Made by a program: the position numbers and the translations under genes. Below the pieces are notes generated by a model. It was not told where the DNA came from. It ran no database searches and saw only the letters and a program-made list of their open reading frames with translations. A stretch of DNA of 64,000 bases from JAPOUP01 sp026708635 (lineage in GTDB: Bacteria > Pseudomonadota > Alphaproteobacteria > Rhodobacterales > Rhodobacteraceae), in the NCBI GenBank assembly GCA_965200115.1, contig OZ241336.1, positions 2,852,001 through 2,916,000 on the forward strand, in the 5' to 3' direction. Below are positions 36,805 through 45,742 of the stretch, piece by piece. The number at the start of each line of letters is the position of its first letter. Within the stretch, counting starts at the first letter, position 1.

Positions 36805-37290
36805 TCAGCCACTTACGCCCCGCGCCAGCCGCCGGACCGGGAACCTGCACGCGGCCAGCCGCGCCCAGGCCACGGAACTCTCCGGGCTCCGCCCGGAGTC
36901 CCTCGCCGGGCGCCGGCAGCGCGACATCCAGGCGAAGGTCCGCTCCACCACCCAGCGGCGGGACGGGACCGTGAAACCCCTGGTTCCATTGGGTCCGCCC
37001 ACGGTCCCCGGCGCGTCCGGGACACCCATCCCCGCGAGCCTTCCGCGCAGCCTGTCGCCGCCGTGGCCGCTGTCCGCCCATAGCCCCCTCACCTCCGGCG
37101 CCTTCCCGGCATATCCGGAATGACGTCCGGCGCGCCGTCCCGGTCCCGGCCGTCCGCCGTGTGGACGTGGACCGTGACCGGGGTTCCCCCGGCGTCGACG
37201 GCGATGTGCCGCCTGCGGCCCCTGGCCTTCCTGCCCGCGCCGTATCCCGAAGCTCCCGTCCACCCTTTCCCGCCCTCCCGCCCTCCCGCC
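36805..37290 (-). pseudogene. IS5-family transposase remnant
   Basis: On the minus strand one frame reads GAGRKARGRRRHIAVDAGG and HTADGRDRDGAPDVIPDM, the start of the DDE catalytic region; another frame resumes as GFTVPSRRWVVERTFAWMSR and ends near 36805. Both are conserved IS5 blocks (KGRKRHxxVDTxG; VxPRRWVVERTFAWLxRxRR). The N-terminal third is absent and at least one frameshift lies near 37100-37130. It is inserted between the desaturase and Rieske genes. Confidence 0.8.
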
Positions 37291-37354
37291 GATCCCTGAC
37301 GGAAAAAGGCTACCGGGAAAGAAACACGGGGAAAGACGGGTCAATGTTGGACGC

Positions 37355-38485
37355 CTATTGACACCTATTGCGCCCCCTACCGGAATCGACCCCGAGGGTG
37401 GCGACTTCGGGCTCGTGGAACTCTTCGCGGTACGGTCGGGCCGTGGGCGGCAGTTTCTTGCGGTGGAAATAAGTGATATCGCGTCGCTGCTTCCAGATTG
37501 CGCTCAGCACTTCGCGATAAGCAGCAAATATCGAGCCGCTGGCAGGCGGAAGATCGTGCTTGATAGCTTCATGCAACCTACCCAGCGCGTGATAGGGAAC
37601 CATGGGGAACATATGGTGTTCCACGTGGTAATTCATATTCCAATAGATCCAGCGGCTTATTGGGTTCATCAGAACCGTCCGGCTGTTCAACCTGTGGTCA
37701 GGAACATCTTCCGCCAACCCGCCATGTTGCAGCATCGCGGTTAGAACCGCGTGCCAGACTCCGTAGATGCGCGGTCCGCCAATCAGGAGAAGGGGAAGCT
37801 AAGTCCAAAAGACCAAAGCCGTGGCAAGCGCTAAGGTGTATATTATCACATGGGTGCGCGCCCAAAACCCAGCCTGCTCCAGTTCGAACTCAGGCACATA
37901 GTCACGCTCTGCCGGGGTGAACGCACCAAATGCCTGGCACCACAACGTCCGCTGCGCGTTCACGACATCGGCCACGCCAAAAAACCGCAGAACAAAAGAC
38001 AATATCGCGGTTGGGCGCATTAAGAGTATTTCGGGGTCGCGCCCCACAATGATGGTATCCGTGTGGTGCCGTGCATGCGCCCAGCGTGTGTTCACTGGGT
38101 TGCGCATGAACATAAAGCTGGCGACGTGATAGACGACCGTGTTCATCCTATGTGTCTTGAACGCTGTACCATGGCCGCATTCATGCCAACGAGACTCACA
38201 AGCAGAACCATAGAGAACGCCGTAGACAGCAAAGAAAGGGATCGCCCATGCGGAGCCGTAGAAATAAACGCCTCCTGCAGCGCTAAGCCCCAGACCCAAA
38301 AACAATACAACCGTGTCTCGGATCGCTGGTTGATCGGTGCGCTTCATCAGGTCTTTCATCGCCTTACGCGGCACTTCGGAATGGTACCATTCGGCAGAGG
38401 CCATCCCCCTTTCAATGGCATTGGCTGCGTTGGGGCCGTCCAATCGATAGTCGCGTGGCATTTGAGATGAAGTTTCGTCAAGCAT
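37355..38485 (-). pseudogene. Fatty acid desaturase family protein with in-frame TAG stop
   Basis: From the ATG at 38485 the frame encodes a membrane desaturase with histidine boxes WHECGHGTAF and WAHARHHTD, then meets TAG at 37799-37801. The same frame continues directly as LPLLLIGGPRIYGVWHAVLT and contains the third box YHVEHHMFP and FPMVPYHALGRLHEAIKHDL. No base is inserted or lost; a single C-to-T change (CAG to TAG) would explain it. Without the third box the truncated 228-residue product cannot bind its diiron site, so the gene is probably dead unless the stop is suppressed. The Rieske ferredoxin nearby is its likely electron donor. Confidence 0.85.
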
Positions 38486-38559
38486 GTTTATTTCATATCC
38501 GTTTCGGAATAAAAGACAGTGTGCAAGGCCGTGCGCGGCGCCCTCGCACAATACATGGA

Positions 38560-39921
38560 TCAGAGAGCGCTCAGTTCCTCGTTGATTATTTTGGCCGTTT
38601 CCTCAGCGCTCCGCACGCCATCGGCGTATTCGCGGAACAGGCGGTTGAGGACCTGGCTGTTGAGGATTTTCGATGCAGTTGCAAGCTGGCCTTCGGTGAC
38701 GCCCCAGCGCTGGCCGACTTCTAGGCCCGCCACGATACCGGCAATGACATCTTCTGGGTACAATTCGCCCAACGGGGCCCGGCGATCAACGCCAACCGGC
38801 AAAGTAGCCCAGATATCTTGATATTTGGACGGCTCATCGACCGTGCCTGCACGGACCGGGAACTTTCCTTCAGGCGCGATACCAAGGATCTGATCATAGC
38901 CTTCGCTGAGGGCGAATTCGATGAATTTGATCGCTTTGTCGGTGTCGGCATCAGACGTAATGCCCAGATAACGCACGTCGCTCCAGCCGACCGCATCCTC
39001 ACGCGACGGCCCTCTCAGGGTGGTGCCGAAACCGGTCAGGCCAGCCAGTTCACGCGATTGCGGGTCGTCATTGATGGTTGGCGGGGCGCTATCACGCAAA
39101 CCTGCTAGCTCATCCATGATGAAGGGCGACCAAATAATCGCTGCGGTCTTGCCAGCGAAGTAGAGCTCACGAGCCTGTTTCCAGTAAAGCTCTCCCGGAG
39201 GCGAATTCTCGACCAGCGCCTTGTAGAAATCGAGTGTTTCGATCAGCTTGGCCTCGTCCATAGGCTTGTAACCGTCGCCGTCGACCGGGGTCGCGCCATT
39301 AGCTTGCAACAGAACCTCGACCAACTGGGTCAGATAAGTCTCGTCAACCTTTGTGGCAACGACAAAACCATACATTTCCGGTGGATTGTGAACTTTCGCC
39401 ATGAAGGCCTCGATGTCGCCAAAGCTGACAAGACTGTCCATTCCTGCTTCGGCCAGCAAATCCTTGCGGTAAACCAAGAGCTGGGTCCAACCATCCGACG
39501 GAACCGACGCATAGCCGCCAGAGAAGGCCGCCATTTCCAACGGGCCCGGGGCAAAAGTACCTGCGTCAAGGGCTTCGATGGCGTCGCTGTTGGCATCAAC
39601 ATCGAGAATGCCTGCCTCAGCCCAAGGAAGTGTAAACTGAACAGTATGGTTGATGATGTCAGGCAAGTCGCCAGCAGCGTAAGCCGCAGTTGCGCGCGTG
39701 CCCACTTCGCTTTCCGTGACCGGAATGACTTCGACTTCGATACCGGTTGCTGCTTCAAAATCCGCGGCTAGCGCTACCTGTTTTGCTAGGCGGTCTGGCT
39801 GTTCCTCAAGAGTCCAGAATTTCAGGTCAGCTGCGAATGCTGATGACGACATGACCAACACCATGGCCGTGGCGCTGACGAGGCTAGTGGTTTTGCGTTT
39901 GGTCCAAGTTGACTTGAGCAT
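38560..39921 (-). CDS. ABC transporter extracellular solute-binding protein (sugar-type, family 1)
   Basis: From the ATG at 39921 (453 residues), with a strong GGAGGAGG site before it and a signal peptide ending SSSAFA-AD. The body has LKFWTLEEQPDRLAKQ, YAAGDLPDIINHTVQFTLPW, MYGFVVATKVDETYLTQLVE and GKTAAIIWSPFIMDELAGL, typical of family 1 binding proteins for sugars or polyols. No ABC permease or ATPase gene is in the segment, so it is an orphan here. It lies 74 bp upstream of the desaturase gene on the same strand and is divergent from the AraC regulator, which probably controls it. Confidence 0.9.
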   Translation of the reverse strand: MLKSTWTKRKTTSLVSATAMVLVMSSSAFAADLKFWTLEEQPDRLAKQVALAADFEAATGIEVEVIPVTESEVGTRATAAYAAGDLPDIINHTVQFTLPWAEAGILDVDANSDAIEALDAGTFAPGPLEMAAFSGGYASVPSDGWTQLLVYRKDLLAEAGMDSLVSFGDIEAFMAKVHNPPEMYGFVVATKVDETYLTQLVEVLLQANGATPVDGDGYKPMDEAKLIETLDFYKALVENSPPGELYWKQARELYFAGKTAAIIWSPFIMDELAGLRDSAPPTINDDPQSRELAGLTGFGTTLRGPSREDAVGWSDVRYLGITSDADTDKAIKFIEFALSEGYDQILGIAPEGKFPVRAGTVDEPSKYQDIWATLPVGVDRRAPLGELYPEDVIAGIVAGLEVGQRWGVTEGQLATASKILNSQVLNRLFREYADGVRSAEETAKIINEELSAL

Positions 39922-40043
39922 GTTGGTTCCTCCTCCGTTGATGCATATCCGAAATTCGGTCAAATATACGTGACGCGAAAAAGGCTATAGCGCGGGGCGC
40001 TTTGCGTAGCGTTCATTTCGCGACAGTGGAGATTTTTGAACAA

Positions 40044-40919
40044 ATGACCAACCGCATCACATTCTTTGACAAGGCGTGCCTTCTACCAGAGGTTCCCAAT
40101 GTTGGTTGGTCCAAGCAAACCAGCGCCACCGAGTATACGTTAAAGCCGCATGTTCATGAAAACGCTTACGAAATTGTGTTGGTTAGAGGTGGGCAGCTAC
40201 AATGGTGGGGGGGCGATGATCGCTATACCATTGGGCCTCGCCGCCTATTTCTGACACGTCCCGGTGAGTGGCATGGCGCCGTTTTCGAGCAGCTGGAACC
40301 CGGTGAAATTTCTTGGGTTCAGTTTCGGTTCGATGTAGAAAATGCGTTCGGACTGGACCGAGAGGAGAATCTCGCCCTTCGCCGGTCGCTGAACGAAACC
40401 GGGCGCGTCGCGGCCAGCACCGTATCTATTGAAAGCCATTTTGACGCAATGCTTTTTGAACACCAAAGCGTGTCGGGCCTCCCCTGGTTGGTGAAGGCCC
40501 ATGCGCTGTGTCTAATGAGCGAGGCGGTGACGGCTCTTGCCACAGGTCTCGATGACGTCTCTGACCCCCGGGTACAACGCGCCAAGGCCATAATGACAGA
40601 AGATCTCAGTATCTCGGTGCGAAGTTGGCAGATCGCCGCGCATTTGGGGGTTTCCGAAAGCTGGCTGAAACAACTTTTTGTGCGTGACACCGGCTTGACC
40701 ATGGCGGACTGGTTGCAGCAAGAGCGTATCCATCGCGCGCGAGAACTTTTGGTCAGTACTGCGAACAGCATCACCGACATCGCTTTTGAGGTAGGATTTT
40801 CCAGCAGCCAGTATTTTGCAACGGTCTTTAAAGACATAGTCGGAACCACCCCCACACAATTCCGTAAGAGCCTGACATCTACAAAACTTCAAAATACCGC
40901 CCAAAACATTCAGGGCTGA
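40044..40919 (+). CDS. AraC family transcriptional regulator
   Basis: The ATG at 40044 (291 residues) has GGAG upstream; a TTG at 40002 would add 14 residues. The N-terminus is a cupin sensor (LKPHVHENAYEIVLVRGGQL, PRRLFLTRPGEWHG). The C-terminus holds two helix-turn-helix motifs: SVRSWQIAAHLGVSESWLKQ and SITDIAFEVGFSSSQYFATV followed by GTTPTQFRKS. It is divergent from the binding-protein gene (122-bp gap), the usual layout for ligand-dependent control of a transport operon. Codon use is less GC-biased than the core genes, in line with a transferred segment. Confidence 0.92.
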   Translation: MTNRITFFDKACLLPEVPNVGWSKQTSATEYTLKPHVHENAYEIVLVRGGQLQWWGGDDRYTIGPRRLFLTRPGEWHGAVFEQLEPGEISWVQFRFDVENAFGLDREENLALRRSLNETGRVAASTVSIESHFDAMLFEHQSVSGLPWLVKAHALCLMSEAVTALATGLDDVSDPRVQRAKAIMTEDLSISVRSWQIAAHLGVSESWLKQLFVRDTGLTMADWLQQERIHRARELLVSTANSITDIAFEVGFSSSQYFATVFKDIVGTTPTQFRKSLTSTKLQNTAQNIQG

Positions 40920-40979
40920 TCATGGCCTTGTTCGAATTCTGGCACTGCCAGTACCGAACGCAACAATCCATGCAACATG

Positions 40980-41336
40980 ATTCGAGGGCAACGACATGTG
41001 GACCGTTCATCGGTAACCGGCGTCAAGCGGGTTCGGCGGCGGCGATGCGCAGCCTGCCGCCCGCTGCCGGGCGCGGCTGGCGGACGACGATGTCGATGTC
41101 GCGCCCGAGCGCGGTCAGCAGCCGGAACAGGCGCTCCAGCGAGTACTCGCGGAAGTCGCCGCGCAGCAGTCGCGACACGTCTGGCTGGGAGAGGCCGAGC
41201 AGCCGCGCGGCCTCGGTCTGTGTGATGCCACGGTCGCGCACGATGTCGTCGATGCGGCTCACCAGCTCGGCCTTGACGAGGTGGGCGTCGGCGTCGGGAA
41301 AGCCGAGATCGGCGAAGACGTTGCCGATGCCGCGCT
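40980..41336. repeat. Direct repeat B: intact copy covering most of higA
   Basis: The full-length counterpart of 36134-36334. It covers the higA stop codon, about 43 bp beyond it, and all but the first eight codons of higA. Single-base differences from copy A (for example GCGGATC versus GTGGACC near the left end) show the duplication is not brand new. Confidence 0.9.
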
Positions 41337-41361
41337 CTACGGCGCTCTCCTTGGATTCCAT
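41023..41361 (-). CDS. higA: XRE-family antitoxin, HigA-like
   Basis: From the ATG at 41359-41361, 112 residues. The helix-turn-helix is TQTEAARLLGLSQPDVSRLL followed by RGDFREYSLERLFRLLTALG, the pattern of HigA antitoxins paired with Gp49/DUF891-type toxins. It binds and silences the toxin encoded immediately upstream (four-base gap) and, with it, represses the operon. The toxin-first order is typical for HigBA. Most of this gene is duplicated in damaged form at 36134-36334. Confidence 0.9.
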   Translation of the reverse strand: MESKESAVERGIGNVFADLGFPDADAHLVKAELVSRIDDIVRDRGITQTEAARLLGLSQPDVSRLLRGDFREYSLERLFRLLTALGRDIDIVVRQPRPAAGGRLRIAAAEPA

Positions 41362-41365
41362 GGCG

Positions 41366-41722
41366 TCAGCCTCCACTATGGGTTTCATGGTGATGTCGCT
41401 CCGCGGCGCGCAATCGGCGCCGGACCAGGTCGAGCTCCCGCTTTGGGGTCGCGATGCCGCGTTTCGCCTTCTTCTGGAAGGCGTGCAGGACATAGACGGC
41501 GGTCTCGAACCGGACCGTGTAAACGGCCCGGAAGGTATCGCCGTCGTGGCGCGCGACGACCTCCACAACACCCGAGCCGAAGCCCTTCAGCGGCTTCGCG
41601 TCCCGATGCTGTCGTCCGAGCTGGGCGCGGTAGATCGCGAACCCCATGTGGTTCTGCACGGGGTCAAGGAAGCGCTTCAGATCCGCCTTGCCGGAGCCGA
41701 CCCATTCGACCGGTTTGACCAT
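41366..41722 (-). CDS. higB: RelE-like toxin of the HigB (Gp49/DUF891) type
   Basis: 118 residues starting MVKPVEWVGSGKADLKRF. Conserved parts are KPLKGFGSGVVEVVARHDGD, FRAVYTVRFETAVYVLHAFQ and KKAKRGIATPKRELDLVRRR, the RelE/HigB fold that cleaves mRNA on the ribosome. The Arg/Lys-rich C-terminal part carries likely RNA-contacting residues. higA follows after four bases. The pair looks intact and may stabilise the adjoining segment. Confidence 0.9.
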   Translation of the reverse strand: MVKPVEWVGSGKADLKRFLDPVQNHMGFAIYRAQLGRQHRDAKPLKGFGSGVVEVVARHDGDTFRAVYTVRFETAVYVLHAFQKKAKRGIATPKRELDLVRRRLRAAERHHHETHSGG

Positions 41723-42090
41723 GCCGCTGCCATCTCCGCACTATAGGGGTTTCGCCATACTCGGACAGGATGGGCGGCGCAAGGGGCGTCTCAATGCCAG
41801 GCGCCGCCGTCGGGACCGTCGTTCCCGGCGCGCGTGGACCGTGCCGGCGGCGCCAGGCGGGCCAATCGGTATGCCCGCGATCACGCGGGGCGGGGAAAGC
41901 GGGGCCAGGTCACGGAACCGCCGGATCAGACGCGGGATGAATTGCCGGAGCGCCAAACCGTCCCGTCAGGGTCCGCGGAGAGAAAATCAGCCGTGGACGC
42001 ACCGTCCGTGGCGCTTGAAACCGACCGGGGTGCCGTTACACTGTGTCCTCATCGGGCTTGCCCTCCATCCGTAGGCGAGTGTCTGGAAAT
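41723..42090. other. Intergenic region between higBA and the reductase/LIV operon
   Basis: About 370 bp. It should hold the higBA promoter (minus strand). No gene is recognised; open frames here have no family similarity. Confidence 0.4.
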
Positions 42091-42107
42091 CCTATATATA
42101 TTATAGG
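42091..42107. promoter_or_regulatory. AT-rich palindrome, likely operator or promoter
   Basis: CCTATATATATTATAGG: arms CCTATA and TATAGG around TATAT. It stands out in GC-rich DNA, 32 bp before the ATG of the first gene in the aldo/keto reductase-LIV operon. Its place fits a -10 region or repressor site (GntR/FadR-like operators can look like this), but no adjacent regulator gene is seen. Confidence 0.5.
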
Positions 42108-42139
42108 TGATGATCGCGTGCGGCTAAATATGGTGAAAT

Positions 42140-43312
42140 ATGCGGGATAGGTTTCCTGAGGCAAGGCGGCGGGACAGGATTGCGGGAGGCGATCCGGAGA
42201 ACGGCGGAAGGCCAGCCCGCGCGACGGAAGTCCCCGGAGTCGCCGTTCGGCCCGGCTATTCCGTTTCGAGGATCATTAAGGGTGGCTGGCAGCTTTCCGG
42301 CGACCACGGCGCGGTGGATGCCGATCGGGCGATTTTCGACATGGTTCGCTTCGTGGATGCCGGCGTAATCGCCTTCGATTGCGCCGACATCTACGCTGGG
42401 GTGGAGGAAATGATTGGCCGGTTCCGGGCAGTTCTCGCCCGAACCCGCGGGCGGGACGCGCTGGACCGCGTCAAGGTCCACACCAAGTACGTGCCCGATC
42501 GGGACAGTCTGGCGGGGCTCACGCTCCGCGATGTCGAGGCGTCGATTGACCGCTCGCTGATGCGACTGGGGCTGGATAGGCTGGATCTGGTGCAGTTTCA
42601 TTGGTGGGACTATGCCGTATCCGGATATGTCGATGCCGCGGCGCACCTCGGCGCCCTGCGCGACAAGGGCAAGATCGATCTGATCGGAGTGACCAATTTC
42701 GACGCCGAGCGTCTGGCGGAGTTGTGCGGCGCGATCGATGTCGCGACGGCCCAGGTGCAGTATTCCCTGCTCGACCGCCGCGCCTCGGAAGACTTCGCCG
42801 CACTCGCAAAAGGCAAACAGGTCAGCCTCTTCGCCTACGGCGTCCTGGCTGGAGGGTTTCTGTCAGATGTCTGGCTCGGCAGGCCCGATCCCGGCTTCGA
42901 CTTCGATAACCGCAGCCTGGTCAAGTACCGCCTGATCATCGAGGAGTTCGGAGGCTGGGCGCTGTTTCAGGACCTTTTGGCGACACTGCGCGCCGTGGCC
43001 GACCGAAATGGATCCGACGTCTCCGCCGTTGCGCTCCGCGTCACCCTGGACAGCCCCGATGTCGCCGCGACGATCGTCGGCTCGCGTTATGCCAACCGGC
43101 TGCGGCGGATTCTCCGCGCTTTCGAAATCGAATTGGGAAGCGGGGATCGCCGGGAGATCGAGGCGGTCCGCAGACGTTCGACCGGGCCGCGGGGTCCGGT
43201 CTACGGGCTGGAGCGCGAAGTTGAAGGGCGACACGGGCGGATCATGAAATACAATCTCAACAATGGTGACGACCGGTTGGCCCGCGTCGCGCGTCAGGGC
43301 GAGGTCGCCTGA
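42140..43312 (+). CDS. Aldo/keto reductase (first paralogue)
   Basis: 390 residues. The catalytic tetrad is Asp80 and Tyr85 (FDCADIYAG), Lys116 (VHTKYV) and His154 (VQFHWWDY). The later block GRPDPGFDFDNRSLVKYRL and ALRVTLDSPDVAATIVGSRY are typical of the family C-terminus that holds NADP. The first 30 residues are poorly conserved, so the start could be further in. It is homologous to the aldo/keto domain encoded at 48935 (both have HWW, and GVLAGGFLSDVWLG against GTVCGGFLSERWLG). It leads the operon, two bases before the ABC ATPase gene. Confidence 0.88.
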   Translation: MRDRFPEARRRDRIAGGDPENGGRPARATEVPGVAVRPGYSVSRIIKGGWQLSGDHGAVDADRAIFDMVRFVDAGVIAFDCADIYAGVEEMIGRFRAVLARTRGRDALDRVKVHTKYVPDRDSLAGLTLRDVEASIDRSLMRLGLDRLDLVQFHWWDYAVSGYVDAAAHLGALRDKGKIDLIGVTNFDAERLAELCGAIDVATAQVQYSLLDRRASEDFAALAKGKQVSLFAYGVLAGGFLSDVWLGRPDPGFDFDNRSLVKYRLIIEEFGGWALFQDLLATLRAVADRNGSDVSAVALRVTLDSPDVAATIVGSRYANRLRRILRAFEIELGSGDRREIEAVRRRSTGPRGPVYGLEREVEGRHGRIMKYNLNNGDDRLARVARQGEVA

Positions 43313-43314
43313 CC

Positions 43315-44085
43315 GTGGCCGCGGACGCTCTCCTGCGGCTCCGTGGCGTGACCAAGCGATTCGGGGGCTTCACGGCGGTGGACGCGATCTCCCTCGAGCT
43401 GCCGCGCGGCGTGATCGGCGGGCTGATCGGGCCGAACGGTGCCGGCAAGACGACACTCTTCAACACCATCGCCGGCCTGACCAGGCTGGATGAAGGCGAG
43501 GTACTCCTGGACGGCGTGCCGATCCAGAACCGCCCGCCGCACCGGATTTTCGCCGAGGGCCTGTCCCGCACGTTCCAAATCCCGCGTCCGTTCCCCGAAA
43601 TGTCGGTTCTCGAAAACGTCATGCTGGTTCCCGTCGGGCAATCGGGCGAGAGGTTCTGGAACAACTGGCTGCGGACCGGAACGGTGGCGCGGGAAGAGCG
43701 CGCCGCCCGCGCCCGGGCGGACGAGATCATCGATTTCTGCCGACTGGCCGGCGTGCGCAACGATCAGGCCGGCAACTTGTCCGGCGGCCAGCTGAAACTG
43801 CTTGAGCTGGCGCGCGTTCTCATGGCCGACCCGAAGATCATTCTTCTTGACGAACCCGCGGCCGGAGTGAATCCGTCGTTGATGCTGACGCTGGTCGACC
43901 GGATCAGGGCGCTGAACCGCCGCGGCCACACCTTCCTTATAATCGAGCACAACATGGACGTCGTCATGTCGATCTGCGATCCGATCTTCGTGATGGCTCA
44001 GGGCCGCCTGCTCTACCAGGGCGATGCCGCCGGGGCGCGCCGCGACGCCGCCGTGCTGGACGCCTACCTGGGAGACTTGCCATGA
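43315..44085 (+). CDS. LIV-type ABC transporter ATPase (LivG-like)
   Basis: GTG start two bases after the reductase stop; 256 residues. Walker A GPNGAGKTTLFN, signature NLSGGQLKLLELARVLM, Walker B IILLDEPAAGVNPSL and switch His in LIIEHNMDVVMSI. The segment FAEGLSRTFQIPRPFPEMSV is typical of LivG. It energises uptake with the LivF-like partner. Overlaps the next gene by four bases (ATGA). Confidence 0.93.
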   Translation: MAADALLRLRGVTKRFGGFTAVDAISLELPRGVIGGLIGPNGAGKTTLFNTIAGLTRLDEGEVLLDGVPIQNRPPHRIFAEGLSRTFQIPRPFPEMSVLENVMLVPVGQSGERFWNNWLRTGTVAREERAARARADEIIDFCRLAGVRNDQAGNLSGGQLKLLELARVLMADPKIILLDEPAAGVNPSLMLTLVDRIRALNRRGHTFLIIEHNMDVVMSICDPIFVMAQGRLLYQGDAAGARRDAAVLDAYLGDLP

Positions 44086-44834
44086 CCGCGCCGCATGTGC
44101 TGCAGGCCCGGAACGTAATCGCCGGTTATGCGTTCGATCTGCCGATCCTGCACGGGGTTTCGGTCCATGTGGACGCGGGCGAAGTCGTGTCGATCATCGG
44201 CCCGAACGGCTCCGGGAAATCGACCCTGGTCAAGGCGGTCGCGGGACTTGTGCGGGTATCGGCCGGTAACGTCCGGCTCGACGGGCGTGACATTACCGGC
44301 GTCGCGGCGCACAGGCTGGCCGCCGAGGGTGTGGGCTACGTACCCCAGACCGGGAATGTCTTCGCGACGCTGACCGTCCGCGAGAATCTCATGATCGGCG
44401 GCGCGCCGCTGGCCAAGGCCGCCGCGCTGGAGCGGATCGAGGAAATCTGCGACATCTATCCGATCCTGAAGGAACGAATGCATGACAGGGCGGGCTCGCT
44501 TTCGGGAGGCCAGCGGCAGATTCTTGCCGTCGCCCGCGCACTTCTGACCAGACCGAGACTGATGCTCCTCGACGAGCCGACCGCGAGCCTCTCGCCAAAG
44601 GCGGCAAGCGAGCTTTTCAGCGCGGTGCGTGGCCTCGCCAGGGACGGGGCCGCGGTGTTGATGGTCGAGCAGAACGCGAAAGCGGCACTGCGCGTGTCGG
44701 ATCGGGGTCTTGTTCTGGCCGAGGGGCGGAACAGGATCGAGGGACCTGCCGCCGACCTTCTGTCGGACGAGGGGATCGGCGAGATCTTTCTCGGTTTCAG
44801 GCGCGACGCGGCGAAGACGGAGGGCGCGGGATGA
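44082..44834 (+). CDS. LIV-type ABC transporter ATPase (LivF-like)
   Basis: 250 residues. Walker A GPNGSGKSTLVK, GYVPQTGNVFATLTVRENL (the LivF VPQ...LTV block), signature SLSGGQRQILAVARALL, Walker B LMLLDEPTASLSP and VLMVEQNAKAALRVS. It pairs with the LivG-like ATPase. Start overlaps the previous stop and its stop overlaps the permease start, both ATGA. Confidence 0.93.
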   Translation: MTAPHVLQARNVIAGYAFDLPILHGVSVHVDAGEVVSIIGPNGSGKSTLVKAVAGLVRVSAGNVRLDGRDITGVAAHRLAAEGVGYVPQTGNVFATLTVRENLMIGGAPLAKAAALERIEEICDIYPILKERMHDRAGSLSGGQRQILAVARALLTRPRLMLLDEPTASLSPKAASELFSAVRGLARDGAAVLMVEQNAKAALRVSDRGLVLAEGRNRIEGPAADLLSDEGIGEIFLGFRRDAAKTEGAG

Positions 44835-45742
44835 TCCTGCAGCATGTCGCGGACGGCATTCTGAGCGGCGCCGTCGTCGCGCTGGGCGCGATCGGCCTTA
44901 GCTTCACCATGAAGATGCTTCGGTTCGCCAATTTCTCGCATTCCGAACTGCTCACCTGGGGCGCCTACAGCGCGCTTGTCTTCGTGGCGTTCTTTTCCAG
45001 CTTCGGCGGATTCCTCGACCGGACCATCGGTCCCTTTTCCTTCGGGGCCAGCCTTCTGCTCGCGATGCCATGCGCCTGTATCGCCACCTCGATGGTCGCG
45101 CTCCTGCTGCATCGTTTCGTTTTCGAACGGCTCAGCCGCATGGCGGGGCATATGACCATGGTCTTCGCCAGCTTCGGCGTGGCGCTGACCCTGCGGCACC
45201 TGGTGGTGCTTATTTGGGGTTCCGATCCGATCTACTACTCGAGAGAGCTGCAGTTCGCCATTCTCCTGCCCGGCAACGTCCGCGTGATGCCCGACCAGGT
45301 GTTCCTGCTGGGCCTGACCGTGGTCGTGGTCATCGCACTGCATCTCTTCATGTCCCGCTCCCGGGCGGGCATCTCCATGCGCGGCGTCGCGGAAAACCCC
45401 GACCTTGCCCGGGCAAGCGGCGTCAATGTCGACCGGATCGTCACGTGGGTCTGGGTGATCGGCGCCTCCGGCGCGGCGATCGGTGGAGTGCTCTATGGCA
45501 TGACCGTGCAACTGCGGCCGGAGCTCGGGTTCAGCCTGATACTGCCGCTCTTCGCCGCCGCGATCCTCGGCGGCACGGGTAGCCTTTACGGCGCCGTCCT
45601 GGGCGGGCTGATCGTGGGGTTGTCGGAAAACCTCTCGGTGATGGTCATTCCCACGACCTACAAGCCCGCGGTTCCGTTCCTGCTGATCCTCGCGATCCTC
45701 TATTTCCGGCCCGAGGGCATTTTCGGAGAGCGTTCCAGATGA
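44831..45742 (+). CDS. Branched-chain amino acid-type ABC permease (LivH-like)
   Basis: 303 residues, about eight membrane segments. The N-terminus (LSGAVVALGAIGLSFTMKML followed by FANFSHSELLTWGAY) is the LivH signature, and the cytoplasmic coupling loop is SRAGISMRGVAENPDLARAS. Forms the membrane channel with the LivM-like partner. Four-base overlaps on both sides. Confidence 0.93.
   Translation: MILQHVADGILSGAVVALGAIGLSFTMKMLRFANFSHSELLTWGAYSALVFVAFFSSFGGFLDRTIGPFSFGASLLLAMPCACIATSMVALLLHRFVFERLSRMAGHMTMVFASFGVALTLRHLVVLIWGSDPIYYSRELQFAILLPGNVRVMPDQVFLLGLTVVVVIALHLFMSRSRAGISMRGVAENPDLARASGVNVDRIVTWVWVIGASGAAIGGVLYGMTVQLRPELGFSLILPLFAAAILGGTGSLYGAVLGGLIVGLSENLSVMVIPTTYKPAVPFLLILAILYFRPEGIFGERSR

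Noticed and set aside
37799..37801. Pyrrolysine codon in the desaturase
   Set aside because: Desaturases are not known to carry pyrrolysine, no pyl gene is in the window, and a CAG-to-TAG mutation is simpler.
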